Source: Rhizobium anhuiense (GTDB lineage Bacteria > Pseudomonadota > Alphaproteobacteria > Rhizobiales > Rhizobiaceae). Taken from it: a DNA stretch of 64,000 nucleotides. Position 1 is the first letter of the stretch; each line of letters opens with the position of its first letter. The translations under genes were made by a program, and so were the position numbers. Shown in pieces: positions 25,253 to 34,632 of the stretch. Location: contig NZ_ML133521.1 of the NCBI RefSeq assembly GCF_003985145.1, positions 496,001-560,000 on the forward strand, read 5' to 3'. The notes beneath the pieces are model-generated. The model had not been told where the DNA came from. It saw only the letters and a list, made by a program, of their open reading frames with translations, and searched no databases.

Positions 25253-26371
25253 GTGGGTTCAAGGATGAAGTGCGACTTGCGAAAGATGCCAATCGGTTAT
25301 CGCTCGCAAGGAAAGCGCAATGAGACACACCTACTCCCATATCGACCTGGATGAACGCCGCAAGATCGCTCGCTGGCGGACGGCCGGCATCAGCGTTGAC
25401 GTGATCGCCGAGAAGCTGCACCGACATCGCTCAACGATCTTTCGTGAGCTCAAGCGCAACACGTTCGTCGACAAGCTGATACCGGATCTCAACGGCTATT
25501 ACTGCGTGACGGCCCATGACATGGCGCGAGAACGGCGTACCAAGCTGCGCAAACTTGCCCGGTTCTCGCAGCTGCGCCAATCGGTGATCGAGCGCATCAT
25601 GCATGGCTGGTCGCCACAACAGATCGCTGGCCGATTGCAGCTTGAGCGCCATCCGATCTCCGTCAGCCATGAGACGATCTATAAGTTCGCCTATTCCTCG
25701 GACGGTCATGCGATCAAGCTGTGGCGGCACCTGCCGGAACACCGGGCCAGGCGCCGGCCGCGGCATGCTCGACGTCGACACGGTCAGCGCTTCAGCCCGG
25801 AATTGAACATCCTGCGCCGCCCGGACGTCGTTGCCGATCGCAAGCAGTTCGGGCACTGGGAATGCGACCTGATCCAGTTCCGCAAGAAATTCGGCAAGGC
25901 CAACGTGACATCGCTCGTCGAACGGGTCAGCCGCTTTGCGATCTTCCTTCGCAACAACGATCGGCAATCCCGGCCTGTCATGGACGGGCTGATCCGCGCG
26001 CTGCAATCCCTGCCCCATCTTGCCCGCCGCTCGATCACATTCGATCGCGGCACCGAGTTCACCGACTGGCCGTATCTGCAAGCAAACATCGGCACCCAGA
26101 CCTGGTTCTGCGATCCGCAATCGCCTTGGCAGAAAGGCACCGTCGAAAACACCAATGGGCGAGTTCGCAAATGGCTTTCGAGAGAGGTCGATCCCTTGTC
26201 GGTGACGGACGCAGACCTTCCTGCGGTCTGCAACCGGCTGAACTCAACACCGCGGAAATGCCTCGGCTACCGAACACCGGCAGAGGTCTTTCGAAAGAAA
26301 TTGCTCGCCCAGATGAGACATGCCGGATAGCTTGAAGTGCTCCGCAAGTCGCGGTTCGCCATGAACTCACA
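25253..26371 (+). mobile_element. IS30-family insertion sequence
   Basis: The element carries one transposase gene and imperfect terminal inverted repeats: GCGACTTGCG (25272-25281) matches the complement at 26343-26352, and the similarity extends outward through GTTCA-GG-GAA. Outer ends are placed at about 25253 and 26371 from this alignment. I could not identify the short target duplication with confidence. Confidence 0.7.
25320..26330 (+). CDS. IS30 family transposase
   Basis: A 336-residue transposase. The N-terminal HTH motif (YSHIDLDERRKIARWRTAGI, then LHRHRSTIFRELKRN) is diagnostic for IS30. The DDE catalytic residues sit in HWECDLIQF, ITFDRGTEFTDW and SPWQKGTVENTNGRVRKW. The frame is intact from ATG to TAG, so the element may still move. 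Terminal repeats bracket it. Confidence 0.93.
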   Translation: MRHTYSHIDLDERRKIARWRTAGISVDVIAEKLHRHRSTIFRELKRNTFVDKLIPDLNGYYCVTAHDMARERRTKLRKLARFSQLRQSVIERIMHGWSPQQIAGRLQLERHPISVSHETIYKFAYSSDGHAIKLWRHLPEHRARRRPRHARRRHGQRFSPELNILRRPDVVADRKQFGHWECDLIQFRKKFGKANVTSLVERVSRFAIFLRNNDRQSRPVMDGLIRALQSLPHLARRSITFDRGTEFTDWPYLQANIGTQTWFCDPQSPWQKGTVENTNGRVRKWLSREVDPLSVTDADLPAVCNRLNSTPRKCLGYRTPAEVFRKKLLAQMRHAG

Positions 26372-26526
26372 GGGCTATTTAGTAATGCGACAGTTGGGCC
26401 AGTTAGAGATGCGACAGTCTCGCCTCTCGATGCGCTGGTCAATGCCAACGTTGGGAGCAAGGATGACGACCTTCAGCCTGGTCGAGACCATGAGCGGTCG
26501 GAGTCGTCATGTCCTGTTTGATCACC

Positions 26527-27006
26527 ATGTCGCAGAAAGAATTGCATCGCCTCGAAGTTATTCAAAAGATCCGTGATCAGCGCCTGAGCGTGGTCCAGGC
26601 CGCTGAGCTGCTTGGGCTCAGCCGAAGTCAGGTGCACAGGCTGCTGCAGGCCTATGACCGTTCCGGTGCAGCCGGGTTGGTTTCGAAGAAGCGATCACGG
26701 CCAAGCAATCGGCGCCACAGCGAGGAGTTTCGCAATGCGGCGCTAGACCTGATCCGCGAACGCTATCTCGATTTTGGCCCGACGCTGGCGCGCGAGAAGT
26801 TGATCGAACTGCATCACATCTCGCTCGCCAAGGAGACGTTACGACAATGGATGACAGAGGCCGGCATATGGGTCTCGCGACGCGAGCGTAAGAAGCGGGT
26901 TTTCCAGCCGCGTGGCCGGCGCGATTGCTTTGGTGAGCTCGTGCAGATCGATGGCTCGCATCACTGGTGGTTGTCTAATCGCATTCCATCCGTCAAGCTG
27001 ATTTGA
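26527..27006 (+). pseudogene. ISNCY-family transposase, 5' half (interrupted)
   Basis: The frame from MSQKELHRLEVIQKI encodes an HTH (AAELLGLSRSQVHRLLQAYD), a second DNA-binding part (FGPTLAREKLIELHHISLAK, LRQWMTEAGIW) and the first catalytic Asp in GELVQIDGSHHWW. From 26971 the sequence becomes unrelated and stops after 12 codons. The expected continuation, FENRGPKCALLDYIDDATGK, is found at 28456. The gene was split by the IS110-family element between. Confidence 0.85.
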
Positions 27007-27302
27007 GCATTCCTCGACGTTGCCGTCTTGCGGGATGGGAAAGACGGCTAGACTGTTTGGATGGATCTGCCCTCATCGGCCGTACCGGCAGAGCTGTCCA
27101 TTGCTGGGCGCAGGGTTGTCTCCGCGGTCGACAGATGTCGCCGCACAATGGTCTTCGCAGGTGGGATCTTCCTAATGTTCGAGGCGCAGTCTCAACGAGC
27201 TGCAGCCACTAGAAGCGGAATGATCCTGCCCACGTCCGCAGCAGGGACGCTCAGCGCCTCTAGTTAGATGACGCGCTGAGGGATGAAGGCTGAGCGCATC
27301 GC
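26971..27302 (-). other. 332-bp non-coding end of the IS110-family element, possible guide RNA region
   Basis: The stretch downstream of the transposase gene holds only overlapping short frames without family similarity. In IS110-group elements a guide (bridge/seek) RNA is encoded in a non-coding end; in the IS1111 subgroup it lies after the gene. Length and place fit, but I did not derive a structure. Confidence 0.4.
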
Positions 27303-28334
27303 CTATACAGCGGCACCAGCCGATGCGTTGAACACTTCTCCTGTTCTGAGCATGCTGTGCATGATGACCGCAAGCTTTCGGGCAACCGCCACGGCGGCGC
27401 GCTTGAAGCCAAGTCGCTCGCGCAGCTTAAGTCCCCAGCTCTTGAGACTGCTCTCGGCCCTGGCGCTGGTTCTCGTCAAAAGCACTGTCGCCGCTTCATA
27501 AAGCAGCCCACGTAAACGATTGTCCCCCCTTCGCGAGATATGGGCGTCATAGTCGACCTCACCTGACTGATAACGTCGCGTTGTCAGCCCAAGCCAGGCG
27601 CCGACCGAGCGTGACGTTCGAAAGTTTTCTGGATTTTCAATTGCCGTAACGTAGGACACCGCTGTGACTGCGCCGATTCCCGGGATTGTCATCAATAGCT
27701 TCGTGGCTTCGCTTTGACGGGCCACTATAAGCAACTGGCGACCAAGATCGGCGGCGCGCTTGCGGATATCGTGCCACGCGTCCAAAAGAGGCAAGATGAT
27801 CTTCGCAAGCTCGTTGTTCCCGTCCAAAAGCTTCCGCACATCGCCATCAAACACTCGACCCTTCGCTTTCGGGATGATCAGACCGAAGGTCTTCATCAGG
27901 CCGCGGATTTGATTGCCGAGTTGCGTTGAGATGTACAGGAGTTGTTCGCGGGCAGCCACCAATGAGCGGGTCATCATAGCGTCAAACGACTTGACGCGAA
28001 CCGCTTTGTAAAAACCGGCTTCAGCGAGTTGAGCTAAACCATCCGCATCATTGGCATCGGTTTTGTTGAGCGTCTCGTTCAATACCTTTTGCGCGTGCCG
28101 CGCTTCTATACAGATCGCCGGCACTCCCTCGCTCGTCAGCACGTGATAGAACCACGTCGACAACGGTCCCGTCTCGAATACGACGCGCCGAGCGTAAGGG
28201 GCATGCTTGCGGATCATCTCCGCCAGAAGTTTTGGATCCGAAGGACATTTCCCCCGCCAGATCCGCTTCCCGTCTTCGCGGATCGAAATTGCCGTATCTT
28301 TCAATGAAACATCAAGGCCAATATATTGGTTCAT
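27303..28334 (-). CDS. IS110 family transposase
   Basis: A 343-residue DEDD transposase. MNQYIGLDVSLKDTAISI gives the first Asp, RRVVFETGPLSTWF the Glu and KTDANDADGLAQLAEAGFYK the Asp pair. The C-terminal transposase_20 domain has LLMTIPGIGAVTAVSYVTAI, VGAWLGLTTRRYQSGE and ISRRGDNRLRGLLYEAATVL. It is complete. The ATG at 28334 with upstream GGAGG is preferred to an earlier in-frame start. Orientation is opposite to the interrupted ISNCY gene. Confidence 0.92.
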   Translation of the reverse strand: MNQYIGLDVSLKDTAISIREDGKRIWRGKCPSDPKLLAEMIRKHAPYARRVVFETGPLSTWFYHVLTSEGVPAICIEARHAQKVLNETLNKTDANDADGLAQLAEAGFYKAVRVKSFDAMMTRSLVAAREQLLYISTQLGNQIRGLMKTFGLIIPKAKGRVFDGDVRKLLDGNNELAKIILPLLDAWHDIRKRAADLGRQLLIVARQSEATKLLMTIPGIGAVTAVSYVTAIENPENFRTSRSVGAWLGLTTRRYQSGEVDYDAHISRRGDNRLRGLLYEAATVLLTRTSARAESSLKSWGLKLRERLGFKRAAVAVARKLAVIMHSMLRTGEVFNASAGAAV

Positions 28335-28455
28335 GGTTGCCTCCATCCGATGTTTGGGCCCGGTTCCAATCGAGAGCCCGTTTTTCCATCTTATCGGGGG
28401 CAACCACCCTCGCCAGACCAAAAGCCGCAGACGATCGCGCCGCGATTACTCCATG

Positions 28456-29020
28456 TTCGAGAACCGCGGCCCCAAATGCGCCCTACTCGACTATATCGAT
28501 GACGCCACCGGCAAGCTGCTACATCTACGGTTTGCCGGATCGGAGAATACATTCGACTATCTGCACGCGACCAAGGCCTATCTGCAGCAATGGGGCAAGC
28601 CGCTGGCGTTCTACAGCGACAAGCATGGCGTTTTCCGCAGTACGCATGCTTCTGAGAAAGACCGGACGAGCGGCCTGACACAGTTCGGTCGGGCGCTTTA
28701 TGAGCTGAACATCGACATTATCTGCGCCAACACCCCGCAAGCCAAAGGCCGTGTGGAGCGCGCCAACCAGACGCTGCAGGATCGGCTGGTCAAGGAGTTG
28801 CGGCTTCGCGGCATCGATACGATTGAGGCAGCCAACGCTTATGCGCCGGAATTCATGGCAGATTTCAATTCCCGGTTCGGCAAGCAGCCGCGTAATCCTA
28901 AGGATATGCACCGGCCGCTGGCCGATCATGAGAACCTGGATCCATGTGTAGGAAAGAAGCTCGCACGCTGTCGCAATCCCTGACGCTACGCTACGACAAC
29001 GTGAGGCGCCGCCGGTTTGA
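28456..29020 (+). pseudogene. ISNCY-family transposase, 3' half (interrupted, frameshifted, truncated)
   Basis: The continuation of the split transposase: FENRGPKCALLDYIDDATGK, ATKAYLQQWGKPLAFYSDKH (catalytic Asp), ANTPQAKGRVERANQTLQDR (catalytic Glu). Around 28940 a frameshift moves the remaining family motif, RTLSQSLTLRYDNV, into the +1 frame, and similarity ends near 29010. The copy was therefore damaged beyond the IS110 insertion alone. Confidence 0.8.
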
Positions 29021-29072
29021 CTCCCTTCAAGGCGAAAGCTAGCATCCTATCTTGTGACCTACCCTCTCGACC

Positions 29073-29101
29073 GTTATACTGTTTTTGAAGAACAGTATAA
29101 C
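29073..29101. promoter_or_regulatory. perfect 11-bp palindrome upstream of nucleotidyltransferase gene
   Basis: GTTATACTGTT and AACAGTATAAC are exact inverted copies around the seven-base centre TTTGAAG, 15 bases before the start codon at 29117. It could be an operator, or a leader hairpin that controls translation. Confidence 0.65.
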
Positions 29102-29116
29102 ACCGGAGTCGAGCTT

Positions 29117-30211
29117 ATGAAGTCCATCGACCTCATGTATCAGACCATGCTCGCCGAGCTGGGTCAGCGCTCGCTCGACGCCGCTTGGACGGCCGATTTC
29201 CCTCCTGAGGGTCGGTTCACCCCGGCAAACATCAAGGGGCGCAAGTACTGGTACTTCGACATCCCAGATGGACATGGTGGTACCAAACGGCGTTACGTCG
29301 GTTCTGCTGATGATCCCGATATCGCGCAACGCGTAGCTGATCATAAGCGGGACAAGGACGATCTACGCGCTCGAAGGCGCTTGGTAAATAGCCTGACCCG
29401 CGAAGGCGGGATGATCGCCCCTGACGCCATGTCGGGCGACATCGTCGAGGCTCTTGCCGATGGCGGTCTCTTTCGGCTCCGGGGTGTTCTCATCGGCACG
29501 GTGGCCTTTCAATGCTACTCAGGACTGCTGGGCGTCCGCCTTCCCATGGCTGCGATCCTGACCGGCGATGCGGATATCGCCCAGGACTATGCCATCAGTC
29601 GGGAGGTTGAAGACAGTCTGCCTCCGATCGTTGAGCTGCTGCAGGGCGTCGACGCCAGCTTCCGGCCAGTTCCACACCGATCCGGATCCGCGGCCTCGTC
29701 GGCGTTTCAGAATGCCGACGGCTACAGGGTTGAATTCCTGACGTCGAACCGTGGTTCGGATGATTACATCGACCAGCCGGCGAAGATGCCTGCCCTTGGT
29801 GGCGCCGGCGCGGATCCACTACGCTTTCTCGACTTCCTCATAAGGGAGCCCGTCAGGACAATGCTGCTCCACCGAAGCGGTGTCCCAGTCGTCGTCCCTG
29901 ATCCGTCCCGGTATGCGGTCCATAAGCTCATAGTCGCCAGCCGCCGACACACTGACGGGCAGGGGCCGGCGAAGCGAGAGAAGGATGTTCATCAAGCTGC
30001 GCTGCTCGTTGAAGCCCTGCAGCAGACAAGGCGATCTGCCGACTTGGCGCTCGTCTACAACGAAGCATGGGAGCGCGGGCCTGCGTGGCAAGAAGGTATT
30101 CGAACCGGGGCGGGAATGCTGCCGGCACAAGATGCCGAGCGGCTCAACACGGTGCTAATGGAGGGGGCAAAAAGAAACCGCGAAGAAATTGAACTTCCGT
30201 TTGGAGAGTAG
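29117..30211 (+). CDS. GSU2403-type nucleotidyltransferase fold protein (NTP_transf_8)
   Basis: A 364-residue protein of the GSU2403/NTP_transf_8 group. After a helical N-terminus comes KGRKYWYFDIPDGHGGTKRR, then the nucleotidyltransferase core FRLRGVLIGTVAFQCYSGLL and TGDADIAQDYAIS, where the Asp pair would bind metal. PVVVPDPSRYAVHKLIVASR resembles the downstream helical part of this family. MKSIDLMYQ (29117) is the start because GGAG precedes it and the palindrome fills the upstream in-frame extension. Relatives are thought to be toxin-like nucleotidyltransferases, but no partner is adjacent. Confidence 0.78.
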   Translation: MKSIDLMYQTMLAELGQRSLDAAWTADFPPEGRFTPANIKGRKYWYFDIPDGHGGTKRRYVGSADDPDIAQRVADHKRDKDDLRARRRLVNSLTREGGMIAPDAMSGDIVEALADGGLFRLRGVLIGTVAFQCYSGLLGVRLPMAAILTGDADIAQDYAISREVEDSLPPIVELLQGVDASFRPVPHRSGSAASSAFQNADGYRVEFLTSNRGSDDYIDQPAKMPALGGAGADPLRFLDFLIREPVRTMLLHRSGVPVVVPDPSRYAVHKLIVASRRHTDGQGPAKREKDVHQAALLVEALQQTRRSADLALVYNEAWERGPAWQEGIRTGAGMLPAQDAERLNTVLMEGAKRNREEIELPFGE

Positions 30212-30657
30212 CCTGTCTTCCGCTTCGAAAGCCAAGCAAACGGCACCGTGAAACTCTACCCATCTCCGGCCATGATGATGTCGTGGAAAGCCACTTGAAG
30301 GCGGCATGGATGACCTCCAGTCATCCCAGGCGCGGCCGCGGAGAAGCATTGTAGGCGTGGAGTCTTCATTGATATTAGTTCTGAAAAACGGGCCGTTGGT
30401 CCCGATCCCTTCAAGAGCAGGACATTTTGTTGGCGGCTGCCGGCCCGAAGCAGATTGATTCTGTCCCCAATTGGCCCAAAAAATCTCCCCATGAACCGCC
30501 AACCGCGCCGGCCATCCAGAATTGACGCATTTTGGCTCGCAAACCTCATGAGGCTTCGGATAGAGAGGCCTAAGATAGAAAATTCGATTAAGCTATTGGA
30601 TGGCTGAAGCCTGTAAAGCTTAAGCGAGATGCACGCGTATTCTGTCAATGTATCCTA
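30212..30657. other. intergenic region without recognisable gene
   Basis: About 450 bases. A 130-codon minus-strand frame exists but has no binding site or family similarity. Confidence 0.35.
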
Positions 30658-30849
30658 CTAGTAACATAATGTACGCATCATTCCCTCAATATTTGGTTTA
30701 ATGCCGCATCCTTGTCTTTCCGAGAATTTTTTAGCAGGAGAATTACTGTGAGATGCAACAGATATCGCGCTAGATCCGTTGTAGGTCGAGCATGCCGAGA
30801 AGATAATAGAAGTTATCGATATTATGACGATTTTCTGCATAGCGTTCAT
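30658..30849 (-). CDS. small putative lipoprotein, 63 aa
   Basis: The ATG at 30849 follows GGAGG at six bases. MNAMQKIVIISITSIIFSAC is a signal sequence with a lipobox (IFSAC), so the mature protein would start at Cys20 and be lipid-anchored. The rest (STYNGSSAISVASHSNSPAK and CGIKPNIEGMMRTLCY) is short with two more Cys residues. No family recognised. A weak TGATCC-like sequence lies about 110 bases upstream. AT-rich relative to neighbours. Confidence 0.5.
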   Translation of the reverse strand: MNAMQKIVIISITSIIFSACSTYNGSSAISVASHSNSPAKKFSERQGCGIKPNIEGMMRTLCY

Positions 30850-31304
30850 CTGCGTCCTCCATCTCATTGCGAAGTCTCGGTCTCAGCGTTTGTATCCTCC
30901 ACATTGCCTCCTCAATGCGATCAAGGGCTGGCGATGATCAAAATATGTTGTAGTGACTACGTGGATTCGAAGCTTTGGATCAAAAGCTTTTCGTTTTCTC
31001 GTGTACCGGCGTTTTGATCTGCTTTGACCAGCCGCCCGTAATATTGCTTATTCAAAACAGGGCCGCATGCCGCGAAAGTATCCAAGTTGGAAACGGATCT
31101 TTCGGTTGCTGCGAAGCTGCGATCGTCGACAATTGCGATTTTGTTGTGCGCGTTAACGATTGCCGGTCCGTCGGGGAGGGTGGCGCCGCACCGACGTGGC
31201 CGCAGTCTGCAATACCGGCCGACCGGCGCTCTCGATGGTTGGAGAGCGCTCGTGGCGTGAAAGGCCAGCGGTTGCGTCGGCCTCGTTGGTTCGTGCGGGA
31301 CGAA
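30850..31304. other. intergenic region without recognisable gene
   Basis: The plus-strand frame into the following ORF and minus-strand frames of over 100 codons cross this stretch, but none shows protein-like conservation or a good start. Confidence 0.3.
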
Positions 31305-31580
31305 ATGAGGTTCATGGAACTCAAGACGAAACTTGATCCGGCGCTGGACGACCTTTGCGACGACTGTACCGCAGAGTTTGCGATGTTTGCCGCTGAGACC
31401 AAAAAGATGTTCAAGGCCATACCACGCAGTCACCACGACCGGTTCGATATCGAGCTTCAGTCCAAGTTGTCCGAGAGTTATGTCGTGCCGAGCTCCGGAT
31501 TGATGGCGATCGGTTATGCACTTGAAGAGGTGTCGAAATCCGGGGATGAAAATTATCCTCGCAGGTTAGACCACCAGTGA
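31305..31580 (+). CDS. hypothetical protein, 91 aa
   Basis: From MRFMELKTKLDPALDDL the frame encodes CDDCTAEFAMFAAETKKMFK, AIPRSHHDRFDIELQSKLSE and SSGLMAIGYALEEVSKSG. It is helical and charged, with a CxxC pair near residue 19. The frame is open further upstream, but composition there is poor. No family recognised; it is convergent with trpB. Confidence 0.35.
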   Translation: MRFMELKTKLDPALDDLCDDCTAEFAMFAAETKKMFKAIPRSHHDRFDIELQSKLSESYVVPSSGLMAIGYALEEVSKSGDENYPRRLDHQ

Positions 31581-31751
31581 TGGGGCGGTCATTCCTTCAA
31601 TGTCGAGCGAATGCTGATCGGCCATTATATCGCGGAAGGCCGCCTACGAAGACTGACGGCCTCCCGCACTCAAGGACCCTATCGAGCATCAAGTGGCCGA
31701 AGACGAAGCGCATGATCTCGGCATTTGTTAACATGGGTGCCTCCGCAATTG

Positions 31752-32957
31752 TCACTCTCGTTTCAACAGGTTGGACACCGTGAAAATGTCCTTGTCGCCG
31801 CGGCCGCAGAGATTGACGATAATGATCTTGTCTGGCGCCATGAGCTTTGCTGTCTTCATGACCTCGGCAATGGCATGCGATGGCTCCAGCGCCGGAATGA
31901 TGCCTTCCACCGTCGATAAGAAGTGGAACGCCTCCAGAGCTTCTGCGTCCGTGGCCGACGCATAGCTCACGCGTCCGCTTTCCTTCAGCCAGGCATGCTC
32001 CGGTCCTACACCCGGATAGTCGAGGCCTGCAGAAATCGTGTGTCCCCCGTTGATCTGTCCGTCACCGTCCTGCAGAAGATAGGTGCGGTTTCCGTGGAGG
32101 ACGCCGGGCTTCCCTTTGGTCAAGGATGCGCAGTGCTCCGATGTATCGAGCCCTTTCCCGGCGGGCTCAACGCCAATCATGGAGACGCGACTATCGGCGA
32201 GAAACGGGTGAAACAGGCCGATCGCGTTCGAACCACCACCGATAGCTGCGACCAGAAGGTCAGGCAGGCGGCCCTCATACCCAATTATCTGCTCACGCGC
32301 TTCCCTGCCGATCACCGACTGCAAGGTCCTGACCATCTCTGGATAGGGATGGGGACCGGCTGCCGTTCCGATCAAATAGTAGGTATCCTCGACGTTCGAG
32401 ACCCAGTCGCGAAGCGCCTCGTTCATGGCATCCTTGAGAGTGCCGTTTCCCGAGGTCACGGCGCGCACCTCCGCTCCAAGCAGCTTCATCCGGAAGACGT
32501 TAGGAGCCTGCCGCTCAATGTCTGTCGCCCCCATGTAGATGACACAATCGAGCCCGAACCGCGCCGCCATCGTAGCGGTTGCGACACCGTGCTGACCTGC
32601 GCCCGTCTCCGCGATGATGCGCTGTTTCCCCATCCGCCGGGCGATAAGGATCTGACCGAGGCAATTGTTGATCTTGTGTGAGCCGGTATTGTTCAATTCA
32701 TCCCGTTTCAGGTAGATGCGCGCGCCGCCGAGCCTGGCGGTGAATCTTTCGGCAAAATAAAGCGGACTGGGCCTACCAACATAATTTCGGGACAACTCGT
32801 CCAGCTCGTCCCAGAATGATTGGTCGGTCTTGGCCGCTTGCCACTCCTCGGTCACCGCCATGAGCAGCGGCATAAGCGTCTCCGCGACAAAGCGGCCTCC
32901 AAACTTTCCGAAGAAGCCGTTGTCGTCGGGTAGCGCATTTGATGACATCTGTTGCAT
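31752..32957 (-). CDS. trpB: tryptophan synthase beta subunit (orphan copy)
   Basis: A 401-residue Trp[33 protein letters not shown] (PLP Lys), [35 protein letters not shown] (phosphate-binding loop) and [16 protein letters not shown] are all intact. It condenses indole or indole from TrpA with serine. No trpA or trpF is nearby; it lies downstream of folE and an SDR in the putative ChrR/sigma regulon. The start at 32957 follows AGGAG. An orphan TrpB may salvage indole or act as a stand-alone enzyme; this is inference. Confidence 0.93.
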   Translation of the reverse strand: MQQMSSNALPDDNGFFGKFGGRFVAETLMPLLMAVTEEWQAAKTDQSFWDELDELSRNYVGRPSPLYFAERFTARLGGARIYLKRDELNNTGSHKINNCLGQILIARRMGKQRIIAETGAGQHGVATATMAARFGLDCVIYMGATDIERQAPNVFRMKLLGAEVRAVTSGNGTLKDAMNEALRDWVSNVEDTYYLIGTAAGPHPYPEMVRTLQSVIGREAREQIIGYEGRLPDLLVAAIGGGSNAIGLFHPFLADSRVSMIGVEPAGKGLDTSEHCASLTKGKPGVLHGNRTYLLQDGDGQINGGHTISAGLDYPGVGPEHAWLKESGRVSYASATDAEALEAFHFLSTVEGIIPALEPSHAIAEVMKTAKLMAPDKIIIVNLCGRGDKDIFTVSNLLKRE

Positions 32958-33243
32958 TTTCCAACTCCTATCTTTGTTCGATACGGAACTGGTGAAATTC
33001 GGATGGTCTGGAGGCCGATATATTACACCCGCGCCAAAGCCGTTTGGATGATAAAGGCTCTTGCCTTGTCCAGTGTCTATGTTGAGCGATGCTTACAGCC
33101 GAGGAACCGGAGGCAGAGACCACGCACCGGAGAGCTTTTCCGCAAACGCTGCGGATATTTTGCCACGGCGCATTATCGTCACTTGAGCGTCGCTGCGCGA
33201 ATACCTACGGACCGTGGCGTTGAGATTGTCGGACCAAATGCGG

Positions 33244-33951
33244 CTACCAAGGAATGGTTGTTCCATCATATGCGAAGAAGCCGCCCGTATGGTGTGGTGT
33301 CAAATCGTCCAGCATCCGCAAGATGCGCTTGGCGGCTTCATCAGGCTTTGAACGCCGGTGGCCCGATGAAAATGGATCGGACAATCGAGTTATGACGGTC
33401 CCGGGATGCACGGTTACAAGCAGGGACAGAGGGTTCGCCCTGGCCACTTCTATTGCGGCTGTGTGAACGATCTGGTTAAGCGCGGCCTTCGACGAGCGAT
33501 ATGAAATCCAGCCTCCCAGCGCATTGTCGCCGATCGATCCCACCCGCGCCGATAGAAGGGCAAGAATTACCCGCTTCTTTTTTGCGAGCAGCGGGACGAA
33601 GTGCTTCACGACGAGGGCGGGTCCAACGGCGTTGACGGCAAACTGGGCCATCATGGCATTTTGCGAAATCTGGCGTATCGACTTCTCCGGTCCCATGCCG
33701 CCAATGGTCAAAGCACCCGTGGCACAGATGATGAGATCAAACTCATTCGACTTGAGCATGTCCGCCGCGCGCTGCACGGAATTCTCGTCCGTAAGGTCGA
33801 ACCCGTTCTCTTGACGAGAAAGTCGGGCAATCTTGGCGCAGTTGTTGTCCCTTTCCATCTGCCTCGAAATAGCATCTCCGATTCCTCCGCTGGCTCCAAT
33901 GACCAAGGCAGAATACCCCGCATCTAATGATCGCATCAGCGTTTCGGTCAT
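33244..33951 (-). CDS. C-factor-like short-chain dehydrogenase
   Basis: A 235-residue SDR: SALVIGASGGIGDAISRQME binds cofactor, FDLTDENSVQRAADML, FDLIICATGALTI, LLSARVGSIGDNALGGWISY with YRSSKAALNQ as YxxxK. The end, PDEAAKRILRMLDDLTPHHT and GGFFAYDGTTIPW, is typical of the CsgA/C-factor-like SDRs found in ChrR-sigma operons with photolyase and cfa genes. It starts 44 bases after folE. GGAGAA precedes the ATG. Substrate unknown. Confidence 0.87.
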   Translation of the reverse strand: MTETLMRSLDAGYSALVIGASGGIGDAISRQMERDNNCAKIARLSRQENGFDLTDENSVQRAADMLKSNEFDLIICATGALTIGGMGPEKSIRQISQNAMMAQFAVNAVGPALVVKHFVPLLAKKKRVILALLSARVGSIGDNALGGWISYRSSKAALNQIVHTAAIEVARANPLSLLVTVHPGTVITRLSDPFSSGHRRSKPDEAAKRILRMLDDLTPHHTGGFFAYDGTTIPW

Positions 33952-33995
33952 CCGGTGTTCTCCAGATTGCGTTCATTTTCGTCAGGAGGCCGGTT

Positions 33996-34604
33996 TCAAC
34001 CGCGGGCCAGCATTATGAAACGCGCCTGATCCGATGCAGAAGCTTCGAACTGTCCCGCGAACGCGGTCGTGAGCGTCTTGGCTCCCTGCTTCCGGAGGCC
34101 GCGCATCGCCATGCACATGTGCTCCGCCTCGATCATGACGGCGACGCCTTTCGGGCGTAGGCTTTCTTCAAGAGCCTTCGCGATCTGAGCAGTCATGGTT
34201 TCCTGGGTCTGCAGCCTGCGGGCATAGAGATCGACAAGCCTTGCCATTTTTGAAAGACCGAGCACGCCCTGCTCGGGAATGTATGCGATATGAGCAATCC
34301 CATGGAACGGCACCATGTGGTGCTCGCAATGGGAATGAAACTCGATGTCTCTGACGAGCACCATCTCGTTGTAGCCACCGACTTCGGAAAAAGTCTTCGA
34401 AAGCACATCCTCAGGCTCCGTTGCGTATCCGGAGAAGAGTTCGCGATAAGCCTTTGCCACCCGCTTCGGAGTATCAAGCAGACCTTCGCGTGATGGATCG
34501 TCTCCGGCCCAGCGTATTAGCGTACGCACCGCCTCCTCAGCCTGATGTTGAGTTGGACGTTCCGAGGCAGCCACCGGGCATGCATTGGTGACAATAGCAT
34601 CCAT
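33996..34604 (-). CDS. folE: GTP cyclohydrolase I
   Basis: A 202-residue GTP cyclohydrolase I, which opens GTP to dihydroneopterin triphosphate. [40 protein letters not shown] (zinc Cys and His), [20 protein letters not shown] and [20 protein letters not shown] (second zinc Cys) are all present. The ATG at 34604 follows GGAGAG. A TGATCC-type promoter lies 30-58 bases upstream. Reduced pterins serve folate and the antenna cofactor of photolyases, which fits an oxidative/light stress regulon. Confidence 0.95.
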   Translation of the reverse strand: MDAIVTNACPVAASERPTQHQAEEAVRTLIRWAGDDPSREGLLDTPKRVAKAYRELFSGYATEPEDVLSKTFSEVGGYNEMVLVRDIEFHSHCEHHMVPFHGIAHIAYIPEQGVLGLSKMARLVDLYARRLQTQETMTAQIAKALEESLRPKGVAVMIEAEHMCMAMRGLRKQGAKTLTTAFAGQFEASASDQARFIMLARG

Positions 34605-34632
34605 AAATCTCTCCGGAATTAATATGCGACTT

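Larger units (their letters stand above)
26971..28455 (-). mobile_element. IS110/IS1111-family element inserted in the ISNCY transposase gene
   Basis: The limits are the exact points where the split ISNCY gene breaks off (after TGGTGG at 26965-26970) and resumes (TTCGAG at 28456). The 1.5-kb insert carries one DEDD transposase gene on the minus strand, about 120 bases upstream of it and 332 bases downstream. No terminal inverted repeats or target duplication are visible, as expected for this family, which recombines through an RNA-guided DEDD mechanism. Confidence 0.75.

Noticed and set aside
27003-27267. Two overlapping ORFs of about 68 codons after the ISNCY 5' half
   Set aside because: They lie inside the non-coding end of the IS110-family element and show no protein family features.
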